Part shown: positions 8,726 through 16,961 of the stretch, piece after piece
Layout of the letters: every line of letters starts with the position of its first letter
How positions within the stretch are numbered: the first letter of the stretch is position 1
Assembly (NCBI GenBank): GCA_013373625.1
Contig: JABXHM010000060.1
Span: 1 to 64,000 of the forward strand
Reading direction: 5' to 3'
DNA from: Alteromonadaceae bacterium
GTDB taxonomy: Bacteria > Pseudomonadota > Gammaproteobacteria > Enterobacterales > Alteromonadaceae
Length of the DNA stretch: 64,000 nucleotides
Notes under the pieces: model-generated
Told to the model about the DNA's origin: nothing
Database searches by the model: none
Seen by the model: the letters and a program-made list of their open reading frames with translations, nothing else
Made by a program: the position numbers and the translations under genes

Positions 8726-9886
8726 TTACTGCTCCTTGTAATCATACTCATCCGGCGTATAGGAAAGCAGGCTGCGCATTAAGGTTTGTGCTGCCGCTCC
8801 AGCAATATAGCGAATTTTTTCGCGCGGGGTATTATCGCCCATCTCATAAGTAACCGAAGGCACTTTGTAAGTGTCGGCAATAAACTGTTTAAACACCCCA
8901 TTGTCAGGGTTTGAACCAGGTTTAACCGACACTTTAAACATACCATTTGTATAAGCTTGCAAGTCGTTCAGCCATTGCTCAGTAAATGCAACCGGCGCTA
9001 TAGAATAACCATCGGGCATGGTGTAGAAAACATCGTAGTAGGTAGAATGGAAATCCAGCGCAAAGGCAATTTTGCCTCCCGCAGCACTAATGCTTTTTAG
9101 CTTGTCACGAACCAACCGACTTTCAGGCTGACTGAATTTGACCCAGTCACGGTTCAGATCCTGACTGTCTGTGGTATGACGCCAATTACCTGCAGCCACA
9201 CCATCGGGATTAATGTTCGGGATCCACAATACATTAAAACGATCTAAAAACTGCTTGGTAAGCGCACTGTCTTCCAGCATCCGTTCAGAAAAATCCATCA
9301 GTGCCTGGGCGCCGGTTATTTCAGGCGGGTGCTGGCGACCGAGGATCACCAACCATTCGTGGTTATCAGGTTGTTGCTTGGTAAGTACCAAAATATCGCG
9401 CCCCTGCTTGGATTGCCCTAACAATGACACTTCAAGCCCTGGAGTTGCTTTGGTCAACGATTGCGTCCACGCTTTATAATCAGCGTTGGTAATTGGCGGT
9501 TGAGCCGCGATGTAAACCTTTTTGCCGGCTGGCACTGGCACATTAAATTGTACCTGGCCATTGTTTGTGTCAAAGGGTAATGCCTGCCAGGAGTTACCAT
9601 CAGTACTGTATTTTGGCATGTATCGTGGCGCGTAGCCTTTCACCACCAGCGCAACTGGAATCGTCGATTGTTTTTCAGCATAAACACTAAAGTGATACCA
9701 GGGACTGGGGTTTATGTCTTTATCTTCGGGTTTTAAGGTGAGCAAATAACGCCCCTGCGGAGTTGCTTCGCACTGACTGAGCCTTCCGGTTGGAAAGTCA
9801 CTGGCAAATTGTACTTGCTCAAAATCACAGGCCCAGACGGAACTGGAGAAAACTAACAATAAAAGGAGAAATCTGTTTGGGTACAT
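8726..9886 (-). CDS. Secreted M14 zinc carboxypeptidase
   Basis: 386 residues, ATG start, signal peptide ending near A-C (residues 19-20). An N-terminal beta-rich domain (about 20-130) precedes the catalytic domain. Zinc ligands and catalytic residues of family M14 are all visible: R-Q-H-P-P-E (His 186, Glu 189), N-P-D-G-V (226-230), D-L-N-R-D-W (Arg 246), D-F-H-S (His 280) and T-Y-E-M-G (general base Glu 348). The layout resembles the M14 carboxypeptidases with an N-terminal domain that trim tubulin-like or peptidoglycan peptides, so a cell-wall or dietary peptide substrate is possible. It lies 75 bp downstream of the TonB receptor on the same strand and is coupled to the M20 gene. Confidence 0.88.
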   Translation of the reverse strand: MYPNRFLLLLLVFSSSVWACDFEQVQFASDFPTGRLSQCEATPQGRYLLTLKPEDKDINPSPWYHFSVYAEKQSTIPVALVVKGYAPRYMPKYSTDGNSWQALPFDTNNGQVQFNVPVPAGKKVYIAAQPPITNADYKAWTQSLTKATPGLEVSLLGQSKQGRDILVLTKQQPDNHEWLVILGRQHPPEITGAQALMDFSERMLEDSALTKQFLDRFNVLWIPNINPDGVAAGNWRHTTDSQDLNRDWVKFSQPESRLVRDKLKSISAAGGKIAFALDFHSTYYDVFYTMPDGYSIAPVAFTEQWLNDLQAYTNGMFKVSVKPGSNPDNGVFKQFIADTYKVPSVTYEMGDNTPREKIRYIAGAAAQTLMRSLLSYTPDEYDYKEQ

Positions 9887-9900
9887 ATATTAAATCCTAA

Positions 9901-9935
9901 TGTGCACGGCTTTCCTTAATGGAACGCCGTGCACA
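9901..9935. other. Intercistronic hairpin between TonB receptor and M14 genes
   Basis: TGTGCACGGC (9901-9910) and GCCGTGCACA (9926-9935) form a perfect ten-pair stem with a 15-base loop. On the minus strand, where the genes lie, no T-run follows, so it is more likely a processing or stabilising hairpin, or an attenuator, than a full terminator. On the plus strand a run of eight T follows after four bases, but no plus-strand gene ends here. Confidence 0.5.
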
Positions 9936-9961
9936 CAGCTTTTTTTTACAGAGAAATGGGA

Positions 9962-12900
9962 TTAGAAACGCTTAGACAACTTCAGGTACAAATAACGCTG
10001 AGCTGAGGAGTGCAGTGAACTGTTATAACCAAAAGTACCGCTGCTAAACGGAGGTTCTTCGTCGGTTATATTGCGCGCGCCCAACGTTACTCTGGTACCA
10101 TCCAGCAATGAAGAATTAGTATTCTTAAAGCGATAATACGCGTAAACGTTAACTGTGGCCCAATCATCGATCTCGTGATCTATCGATTCGCCTGCATCAT
10201 TAGTGTAGTACAAACCGGTGTCGATCACAGAACTGATGTATCGATACCGCGCACCCGCACCCCATTGGTCAAGTCGCCACTTGAGGCCAAACTGACCACG
10301 CCATTCCGGATGGCCGCCCTGACGGATCAAACTGCCATCACTGGCCCATAACTGGACATGCTCGCCATTATATTTGATTGCCTCGACATCAGCATTCTGT
10401 GCATCCAATACCTCTTGTGTCATCCAATCAATACCCTGATCAAACTTACGCAGATTCGATGCCATCAATTCAAATGTAAATGTACCCGCGTTAGTCTCCA
10501 TCTGATAGGAGGCACTGTAATCTAAACCCGAGATTTCACGAGGAAGCAAGTTAATATAATCGTTAGCAACATAGGCAATTTCACCATCGTCATTACGTAC
10601 CACGTTTTCGTTAAATCCACCTTCTGAACGTAGTAGGGCATCATACAAGATTTGCGTACGACTACTTAATATTCCCACTACATCTTCCTGATTAATCTTC
10701 CAGTAATCTATTGTTAATACTAAGTTTTCGAGCGGCGTAATGACTATGCCGAGTGATTTATTGGTGCTCTTTTCTGGTTTCAGACTATCGCTACCGTTAC
10801 GCAGTTCCAACGTACCTTGTCGAACCCCAAAAACAGGATCTGAGCGGGTATTTGAACGCGCCACATCCACCGCGTTAATTTGCGGAAGGCCAGGGGCCTT
10901 AAAGCCTTCTGAGTAAGCACCACGCAATTTCACTTCGGGGATGATCTGCCAGGACATCGCTATCTTGGGCTTAAAGATATCTCCTACATCTGAGAAACGC
11001 TCATAGCGACCTGCAAGTTGCATATCTAAACGTTCAACTAATGGCAAGTCACTGAGCAGTGGCACTGCAAATTCAGCATATGCTGAAAATACATTACGGC
11101 TGCCCATAGAATCTGGAGTCGGGCTGCTACCTAACACCTGGCTAGCCAGGGTGTTTTCTTCACCAGTAACATAGTCGATAAAATTTTGTTCACCGTTTAA
11201 TAGTGGACTGCGCGTATCAGAGAAACTCTCGTAACGATATTCCACACCGGTTGCAAAACCAACGTCTCCGGCTGGCAGTGAAAATAACGCGGCGTTAGAC
11301 AGTTTAAAGTCCCACAAGGCCAGTTCGGTTTCAGATTCACGCTCGATATTCACCATGAAACTGTCGATGACATCACGATCGTTTGGCGTTGCATCACCTA
11401 GTGTCGGCGTTGCCAGAGAACCACCATTAAAGATATTGTACGCGCCGTCTTGTTCAGTGCTATTTACCGCTTTCTGGAATGCAGTGGTGTCAACACGGTT
11501 GGCCTTATCCAGGGTATTAGCCTTGGAGTATAACAACGCACTATCCCAATCCCAGTCATCAACGTACCCGCGTAAACCACCTAACAGACGGTATGAGTAA
11601 TCTTTAACCTCGATGTTTCTGGTACCCGAATCAATTGGACGATAACGTCGTACCAGTACGTCTTCGCCAAAGGGGTTGTAGTATGCATCAGCCGATACAT
11701 TAAAGCGCTGTGCGCTCAGGTTACCACTTTGCTCACGCTGACGTTTTGCATCCGCCTGGTAATACAGCGCTTCTCCGTACAGCTCAACATCAGACGTTAG
11801 CTCATGCGTCATAAGCGTGTAAAAGTTATAGCGGGTTACCGCTGAACTCAATGAACGCTGCGAATTAGAGTCGAATCGCAAGTCGCGGCTATTACTTCCA
11901 CTATCGGCACAAATCCCACCATCAAGTTGAACGACACAACCGTTGTCAGTGTCTGGCTGAATATGAAACACGCCCAGTGAGTCAGAGCTAAACTCGCCCC
12001 AAGGCGTAGAGGTTGTGCGATTATCCAGTTCAGTGTCGCCAACAAAATCGGCTGGGACTTCACCATAGTAGCGGTTATCAGAACTTGCCGCGTAATCACG
12101 CTCTGATGTCATCAGCATATCGCGGTCGTAAATCGATGCACTCAACGTAATATGCGTTTTTTCGTTGTTTAAAAACCAACCGCCAGAACCCGACAAGCTT
12201 ATTGTCTCGCGATCAGTACCTTCATTAGTGCCGAAATGTGCATTGATCACGCCACCATCGTTTTCGTCATTCAATACGTAGTTAACCACCCCTGCAATAG
12301 CATCGGTGCCGTATATTGCTGCCGCTCCATCACGCAAAACTTCCACACGTTTTAGCCCGCTGACAGGCAGGGTGTTGGAGTTTACTGTAGTAACCGGAAC
12401 TAGATCTTCCGCCTGCGTACCAGGGTGTAATACCAGCCGACGTCCATTTAACAGGGTTAATGAGTAACCGGTGCCTAATCCACGTAAATTAATCGACGAC
12501 ACATCACCACGTGCATCATTAACACCGCCAACCACTCGCTCACTATTAAAACTTACCGCACCTTGCTGTGGTAGCTCCGATAATAATTCCGCGCCGCTGG
12601 TAATACCGCTGTTTTCAAAATCTTCAGACGACATGAAAGTAACTGGTAAGGTGCCACGGTCCTGTTGTCCACGAATGTTGGAGCCAACAATTTGTATTCT
12701 TTCAACTGCAGCTTTTGCTTTCGCCTCATTAGTGGTGTCTGAGGTATTGCCTTGCTGTGCTGCATTATCAGACTTTTTTACCGCTGGTTTAATAATAAAC
12801 GTTTTATTGTTTTGCTTGATTAGGGTTAGTCCCTTGCCACTGATAAGTCGCGTGATAGCTGCTTCAACAGTAGAAGTTTGATCAATAGCAGGACTGGAGA

Positions 12901-13096
12901 CATTAGGTAAATCTGCTGGTGAAAATAAAATCTGTACCTGGCTTTCTTCTGCCAGTTCTAACAATGCTTGTTGTAATGGCTGTGCCGACACATTTATTGA
13001 TGTAATTTCACTATCTTGTGCATAGACATTGGCACTGCCAACAGCTAGCGACAAACTGAGAGTCATAAGACTGAGTGTGAATCGTCTCGTGCGCAT
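9962..13096 (-). CDS. TonB-dependent outer-membrane receptor with N-terminal STN signalling domain
   Basis: 1044 residues, ATG start with AGGA upstream. After a signal peptide (1-26) an STN domain (about 30-105, V-S-A-Q-P-L-Q-Q-A-L-L-E-L-A) is followed by a spacer and the plug (about 130-275, with I-V-G-S-N-I-R-G, L-R-G-L-G-T-G-Y, V-L-R-D-G-A-A-A-I-Y-G-T-D-A-I-A-G-V-V-N). The rest is the 22-strand barrel ending in a C-terminal Phe. STN domains let transducing receptors signal through a FecR-type protein to an ECF sigma factor, and those two genes lie directly upstream on the same strand. The plug and barrel belong to the broad class used by marine bacteria for siderophores, peptides and sugars. 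The two secreted peptidases downstream suggest a peptide-like ligand, but iron chelates cannot be excluded. Confidence 0.92.
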   Translation of the reverse strand: MRTRRFTLSLMTLSLSLAVGSANVYAQDSEITSINVSAQPLQQALLELAEESQVQILFSPADLPNVSSPAIDQTSTVEAAITRLISGKGLTLIKQNNKTFIIKPAVKKSDNAAQQGNTSDTTNEAKAKAAVERIQIVGSNIRGQQDRGTLPVTFMSSEDFENSGITSGAELLSELPQQGAVSFNSERVVGGVNDARGDVSSINLRGLGTGYSLTLLNGRRLVLHPGTQAEDLVPVTTVNSNTLPVSGLKRVEVLRDGAAAIYGTDAIAGVVNYVLNDENDGGVINAHFGTNEGTDRETISLSGSGGWFLNNEKTHITLSASIYDRDMLMTSERDYAASSDNRYYGEVPADFVGDTELDNRTTSTPWGEFSSDSLGVFHIQPDTDNGCVVQLDGGICADSGSNSRDLRFDSNSQRSLSSAVTRYNFYTLMTHELTSDVELYGEALYYQADAKRQREQSGNLSAQRFNVSADAYYNPFGEDVLVRRYRPIDSGTRNIEVKDYSYRLLGGLRGYVDDWDWDSALLYSKANTLDKANRVDTTAFQKAVNSTEQDGAYNIFNGGSLATPTLGDATPNDRDVIDSFMVNIERESETELALWDFKLSNAALFSLPAGDVGFATGVEYRYESFSDTRSPLLNGEQNFIDYVTGEENTLASQVLGSSPTPDSMGSRNVFSAYAEFAVPLLSDLPLVERLDMQLAGRYERFSDVGDIFKPKIAMSWQIIPEVKLRGAYSEGFKAPGLPQINAVDVARSNTRSDPVFGVRQGTLELRNGSDSLKPEKSTNKSLGIVITPLENLVLTIDYWKINQEDVVGILSSRTQILYDALLRSEGGFNENVVRNDDGEIAYVANDYINLLPREISGLDYSASYQMETNAGTFTFELMASNLRKFDQGIDWMTQEVLDAQNADVEAIKYNGEHVQLWASDGSLIRQGGHPEWRGQFGLKWRLDQWGAGARYRYISSVIDTGLYYTNDAGESIDHEIDDWATVNVYAYYRFKNTNSSLLDGTRVTLGARNITDEEPPFSSGTFGYNSSLHSSAQRYLYLKLSKRF

Positions 13097-13170
13097 ATAG
13101 TTTTCCTATTTGAATAGTTATAGTCCACTCTAGCTATACGCAAACAAAACTAAATCCCTCCGGTTATTCT

Positions 13171-14211
13171 TTAACTTTTTTTTATTTCAATCAGAATTTG
13201 ATGGCGATTATTTGTCACACGGATAGGTAATACCTGTTCTAGCACTTCAAATAATGTTGTTTGATCGCTGAGCGAATAGACACCGCTTATACGCAAATTT
13301 TTGACTTTATCACCAACCAACACGATGGGTTTGGACTGATAACGACTGAGCTCGTCAACCACAGTCTGCATCGTCTCGTTATCAAAACGAAACTGCCCTG
13401 TACGCCAACTTTGGAGTCGATTGACTTTGTCTGTCTGATCGGTAGAAATCAGTTGACCTGCCGTCGAAAATGCACCAATGGTACCCGCTCTCAGTAACGT
13501 ATCATCAGGTTTATGTTCAAACCCTTGTCGTGGCTCGGACGTTGAGTGTACGGCAACTAATCCCTCTGTTACCGCAACTTGTAACGAATCGGTATTTTTA
13601 CGGACATTAAACTTTGTCCCGATGACCCGAATGGTACGTTCGCCAGAATGGATAACGAACACTTTTGCCGGGTCTTTCGCCACATCAAAGAATGCTTCAC
13701 CGCGAACCAAAGTAAGTTCTCGGACTGTATCGCTAAAGGCCACGTTAATTTGCGTATCTGTATTGAGTGTTACCTGTGTATTGTCCGCCAGGGTAATAGT
13801 TCTCACTTCGCCCACTTGGGTAATATACGTGTTCGACGTCTGGTCAGTTGCCGCATAGGGTGATGTCTGCAGATCAACCTGCTGAACGATATCCGGCCTT
13901 TCACTATTAGACATACTGCCTGGCAGTACACTCAGAAAGCTCACCGCCAGCACAATCATCGCGGCTGCAGCAATTCCAAAGGCCATTTTGTATTTTGGCT
14001 TACGCATATCGCTATCAGATGCTTCGTATAACTGTGTACAGCTATCCCATATCGCGATTTGATGTTGAAATTCACGCCGGTGCGCCGCGCTGCTACTGCA
14101 CCAATTTTGAATAGCAATCTCTTCACTCGCGGTCAATTCACCTGAATGCAATCGTGCAACATAGATTGCTGCTTGTTGTTGAATTTCGTCGGAGGAATGT
14201 ACTTTAACCAT
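13171..14211 (-). CDS. FecR-family anti-sigma/sigma regulator
   Basis: 346 residues from ATG 14211; a TTG at 14220 in the same frame is less likely. The N-terminal cytoplasmic domain (about 1-75, DUF4880 type, with I-Q-N-W-C-S-S-S-A-A-H-R-R-E-F) binds the sigma factor. One membrane helix lies near residues 82-100 (I-A-A-A-A-M-I-V-L-A-V-S-F-L). The periplasmic FecR domain follows (T-I-T-L-A-D-N-T-Q-V-T-L-N-T-D-T, L-V-R-G-E-A-F-F-D-V), then a C-terminal STN-like domain (about 265-345). It overlaps the end of the sigma gene by 8 bp (ATGGTTAA), so the pair is translationally coupled. It should relay receptor occupancy to the sigma factor. Confidence 0.9.
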   Translation of the reverse strand: MVKVHSSDEIQQQAAIYVARLHSGELTASEEIAIQNWCSSSAAHRREFQHQIAIWDSCTQLYEASDSDMRKPKYKMAFGIAAAAMIVLAVSFLSVLPGSMSNSERPDIVQQVDLQTSPYAATDQTSNTYITQVGEVRTITLADNTQVTLNTDTQINVAFSDTVRELTLVRGEAFFDVAKDPAKVFVIHSGERTIRVIGTKFNVRKNTDSLQVAVTEGLVAVHSTSEPRQGFEHKPDDTLLRAGTIGAFSTAGQLISTDQTDKVNRLQSWRTGQFRFDNETMQTVVDELSRYQSKPIVLVGDKVKNLRISGVYSLSDQTTLFEVLEQVLPIRVTNNRHQILIEIKKS

Positions 14212-14767
14212 TATCGTCAACTCCTTTTCTGACGGCCAACAGCGCTTTAGAAATATACTTTTCCACTGTACTTACAGATACGCCAAGAATATCACTTATT
14301 TCCTGGTAACTTTTACCCTCAACCCTGCTTAATAAAAACGCTTGCTTGTAGGGTAATTTAATTTCATTGAGCAATTCCTGAATTCGCCATAGTCGATGTT
14401 TACCCTCCAGCGCTCGCTCCGGAGCATAGACAGTGGACATCAAGGTTACATTTTCTTCATCAATATGGTCATCACGACGACGAGCATCATCCCTACGTTT
14501 TTTGTCGATAATTAAATTAACCGCTATTTGGAATAGGTAATTTCTGACCGTATTCAATCGACCTTCTAACAACTCAGCTAAGTTATCAACTCTAAGTAGA
14601 CGCTCGCTAAGTAACTGAATAATATCTTCACAATCCGCATGGTTCAGATTAGAACGTACCCGGATAAACCGACGTAATGCGCTGCCGTGTTCTTCAAGCA
14701 ACGACGTGACTGACACACCGTTATCACTTTCATGACGGACTTGTTTTTTAAGATAGATAACTTTCAA
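14204..14767 (-). CDS. ECF sigma factor, FecI type
   Basis: Up to 187 residues. Region 2 spans about 25-95 (H-A-D-C-E-D-I-I-Q and L-N-T-V-R-N-Y-L-F-Q-I-A-V-N-L-I-I-D), and region 4 about 125-180 with L-P-Y-K-Q-A-F-L-L-S-R-V-E-G-K-S-Y-Q-E-I-S-D-I-L-G-V-S-V-S-T-V-E-K-Y-I, the FecI-like helix-turn-helix. The start is uncertain: the longest frame begins at TTG 14767 without a clear ribosome site, GTG 14716 is an alternative, and no in-frame ATG precedes region 2. It is followed by its fecR gene with an overlap and by the STN receptor, the standard cell-surface signalling arrangement. It lies 151 bp from the decayed elaA copy. Confidence 0.88.
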   Translation of the reverse strand: MKVIYLKKQVRHESDNGVSVTSLLEEHGSALRRFIRVRSNLNHADCEDIIQLLSERLLRVDNLAELLEGRLNTVRNYLFQIAVNLIIDKKRRDDARRRDDHIDEENVTLMSTVYAPERALEGKHRLWRIQELLNEIKLPYKQAFLLSRVEGKSYQEISDILGVSVSTVEKYISKALLAVRKGVDDNG

Positions 14768-14918
14768 TTCAATTTACTTATTCTACTACACCCAATTACT
14801 ATACGCATGACAGCGCCAAACCCTCATACCTATTCATAAATAAATTTTTATTTGCCGGGCTATCTGCCACTCGCCACAGTAAACGTACAAGTCTACTTGA
14901 AGGATTTATTAAAAGAAG

Positions 14919-15019
14919 CATTTTTGCTCCACCACAAATACATCTGTGCGTAACCGGAGCAGGGCATAAAGTTTATTAGTAGAAAGCTGTTAAAAACGAT
15001 AACACTGCCAGTTGAGCCT
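14919..15019 (-). pseudogene. elaA 5' fragment (pseudogene)
   Basis: Read on the minus strand, this begins R-L-N-W-Q-C-Y-R-F, a TAA stop, then Q-L-S-T-N-K-L-Y-A-L-L-R-L-R-T-D-V-F-V-V-E-Q-K-C. It matches residues 2-34 of the intact ElaA at 5665-6135. The ATG is changed to AGG and codon 10 is a stop, so it cannot be expressed as ElaA. The remaining three quarters of the gene are absent. It is invisible to ORF calling because it has no start and an internal stop. Confidence 0.88.
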
Positions 15020-15091
15020 GCGCAGTTCCTAAGCAGATAACATGGGATCTCAGCGTCAAGATGATTGCCTCTATTGCATTGTTTTGCAATA
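14919..15091. repeat. Direct repeat, right copy (decayed elaA 5' end)
   Basis: Second copy of the 173-bp repeat at 6035-6207, in the same orientation and aligned without gaps. Sequence similarity stops sharply at 14918, within what would be codon 34 of elaA, and at about 15091. Confidence 0.85.
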
Positions 15092-15250
15092 CAGCCCGAC
15101 TGTGTTTATTCAGCGCTCACGGTGACTATTACACGGTAACCATCTGTGCAATCAGGACCAGACTTTAATACTCGTGTCATTGTTGTGATTGCTCTGCCTG
15201 CAAAGATAGTGATTCCATTGTGTCAGACGACCTTCATTAGTGCTGACAAT

Positions 15251-15286
15251 AAAAAAGCAAATCTACCTGCGCAGATTTGCTTTTTT
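15251..15286. terminator. Strong bidirectional terminator
   Basis: A perfect 14-pair stem (15251-15264 with 15273-15286; AAGCAAATCT core, eight-base loop) with A-run on one side and T-run on the other, so it can stop transcription on both strands. It lies 22 bp after the stop of the phosphate-binding-like gene and ends the porin operon on the minus strand. Confidence 0.8.
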
Positions 15287-15307
15287 AATATCCGTGAGAC
15301 GATGTAG

Positions 15308-15718
15308 TTAAAGCGTAAACAGTACTTTTACCGAGTCATCCACCGCACCAGCATCAACAAAACCAATTGCATCAGCAGAGCTACTTACCATACTCAGTAC
15401 TTCCGCGTCACTGCCGAGCTCTTTGGGCGGTCGCCCACCACCGGTAAAGGCCAGCTTCGCCCAGTAGGCCTTGTATTGCGAAGCATTACGAGAGAGCACC
15501 TTATCAATAAACTCGTCAGCCAACGCGCCTGTTTGCATAAATGGCGTAAGCGACTTGTCTTTGCCTAAAAATACCTGCGCGACTTGCGCTTGATCCGGCG
15601 TGCCGGCAAACCCAGGATTGACAACAACGGCGACATCAGCAAAAGCCACCTGACTACACAGCATTAATGTGACAACAGCAAGTAATCTTGATTTAAACCT
15701 GTTAAACGTATAATTCAT
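15308..15718 (-). CDS. Small periplasmic phosphate-binding-like protein (PstS-like domain)
   Basis: 136 residues, ATG start, signal peptide cleaved near A-F-A-D (residues 25-28). The remainder matches the short PBP-like/phosphate ABC substrate-binding family: D-V-A-V-V-V-N-P, Q-V-A-Q-V-F-L-G-K, a lysine/tyrosine-rich Q-Y-K-A-Y-W-A-K-L-A-F-T-G-G-G-R-P-P-K segment and a C-terminal A-I-G-F-V-D. It is less than half the length of true PstS and has no transporter genes nearby. It lies 12 bp downstream of a porin gene, a pairing that suggests a role in anion uptake across the outer membrane or in sensing; phosphate binding itself is inferred. Confidence 0.7.
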   Translation of the reverse strand: MNYTFNRFKSRLLAVVTLMLCSQVAFADVAVVVNPGFAGTPDQAQVAQVFLGKDKSLTPFMQTGALADEFIDKVLSRNASQYKAYWAKLAFTGGGRPPKELGSDAEVLSMVSSSADAIGFVDAGAVDDSVKVLFTL

Positions 15719-15730
15719 AACAGCAGCCCC

Positions 15731-16852
15731 CTAAAAAACCGTTACTAACGCAGTTTGAATTACACCTTGATTACCCAGGTTTTCATAATCAACGTTGGTG
15801 TATTCCACTTTTAACGCAACAGACGGGTGGAAGTCCCAGCGCATGCCAACGGAATAAAAAGGTCGGGTGTAGGTATTACTATCTAGCACGCCCTGTGTTG
15901 CACCTATTAGTGCATCAAGACCTGCATCGACTCCGCGCGGCACTTGCAAAAAGTTTTTGTTATAAGCTTCGACTTTATCTTCACCTACCGTGGCGTGAAA
16001 CATGGTCGAACCAAAGCGCTTACCCACTGAGATCATCCATGGCGTATAATCACCCACAATCGATTTTTCAACTGCAGAGGGCATGTACTCAGCTAAAAAT
16101 AGCCAGTCCTGGTTGTCAAACAAAACACCCACTTCCAGCAGATTACCGTCATCTTCTCCCAAATTGAGATCAGAGCCGACAACCGGAAACGGTGTATTTT
16201 CCCAGGCACCCACTAGCTGCCCTAAGCCGAAATCTCCGGATATTTCAAATTGCGTATAGCTTGTTCTAAAGGTCCACCAGCCATAATTAACGCTCGCTAC
16301 CGCACTGATAATATTATCGATCTCGAACGAGCTGGTTCCTGTGTCAAAATCTTCCTGGCCGTAGTATAAACGCATATCCACCAATGCATCACCCACATTA
16401 AAATTGTGTAACGTTGCGATGCCGTCAATGGAATCAAAGGGCGCTTTATACACTTCCGATGGCGGTGAAATCCAGTGATATGCATACGACACATCCAGGT
16501 AATCTGAATACAGATAGAAAGGAATTCGCTGCCGTCCGGCTTGAATTCGCCAGCTTGGGTCAATTTCATAAGACAAATATGCCCAGGTAAATTCGGGCTC
16601 CCAGTCGTCATTACCGCGAGCACGTATTTGCACAGTCGCACTCAATCCTTCAGTTAAGTCTGCATAGGCTTGCAGAGCAAAAAACGACCCCTCTTTAAAT
16701 TCGATATCGTCAGTATAATCGCGCACTGACACTTCATCATCTAAGGCGATGCCACCCACCACACTGCCAAATCCACTAAAGTTTATTTCTGCATTAGCAG
16801 TAAGCGGCACAGCAGACAGCGCAAGTGCAGCTAAAAAAGTTTGTTTTTTCAT
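15731..16852 (-). CDS. Outer-membrane porin-like beta-barrel protein
   Basis: 373 residues, ATG start, signal peptide ending near A-N-A-E (residue 22). The mature protein begins I-N-F-S-G-F-G-S-V-V-G-G, typical of the first porin strand, and continues as alternating amphipathic strands: F-F-A-L-Q-A-Y-A-D-L-T-E-G-L-S-A-T-V-Q-I, W-R-I-Q-A-G-R-Q-R-I-P-F-Y. It ends in an aromatic residue (V-T-V-F), the outer-membrane assembly signal. Substrate cannot be read. It is co-oriented with the phosphate-binding-like gene (12 bp gap) and follows the chemoreceptor gene by about 110 bp. Confidence 0.8.
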   Translation of the reverse strand: MKKQTFLAALALSAVPLTANAEINFSGFGSVVGGIALDDEVSVRDYTDDIEFKEGSFFALQAYADLTEGLSATVQIRARGNDDWEPEFTWAYLSYEIDPSWRIQAGRQRIPFYLYSDYLDVSYAYHWISPPSEVYKAPFDSIDGIATLHNFNVGDALVDMRLYYGQEDFDTGTSSFEIDNIISAVASVNYGWWTFRTSYTQFEISGDFGLGQLVGAWENTPFPVVGSDLNLGEDDGNLLEVGVLFDNQDWLFLAEYMPSAVEKSIVGDYTPWMISVGKRFGSTMFHATVGEDKVEAYNKNFLQVPRGVDAGLDALIGATQGVLDSNTYTRPFYSVGMRWDFHPSVALKVEYTNVDYENLGNQGVIQTALVTVF

Positions 16853-16961
16853 AGTTTCTTCCAGGTAAAAATCTAATCATCTGCGCCAAAAGCGGCAGAC
16901 GAATCTTGTGTTAACCCGTTATCCCCGGGCTTAGTAATTATTGAACTGAATTTTTGTGATT

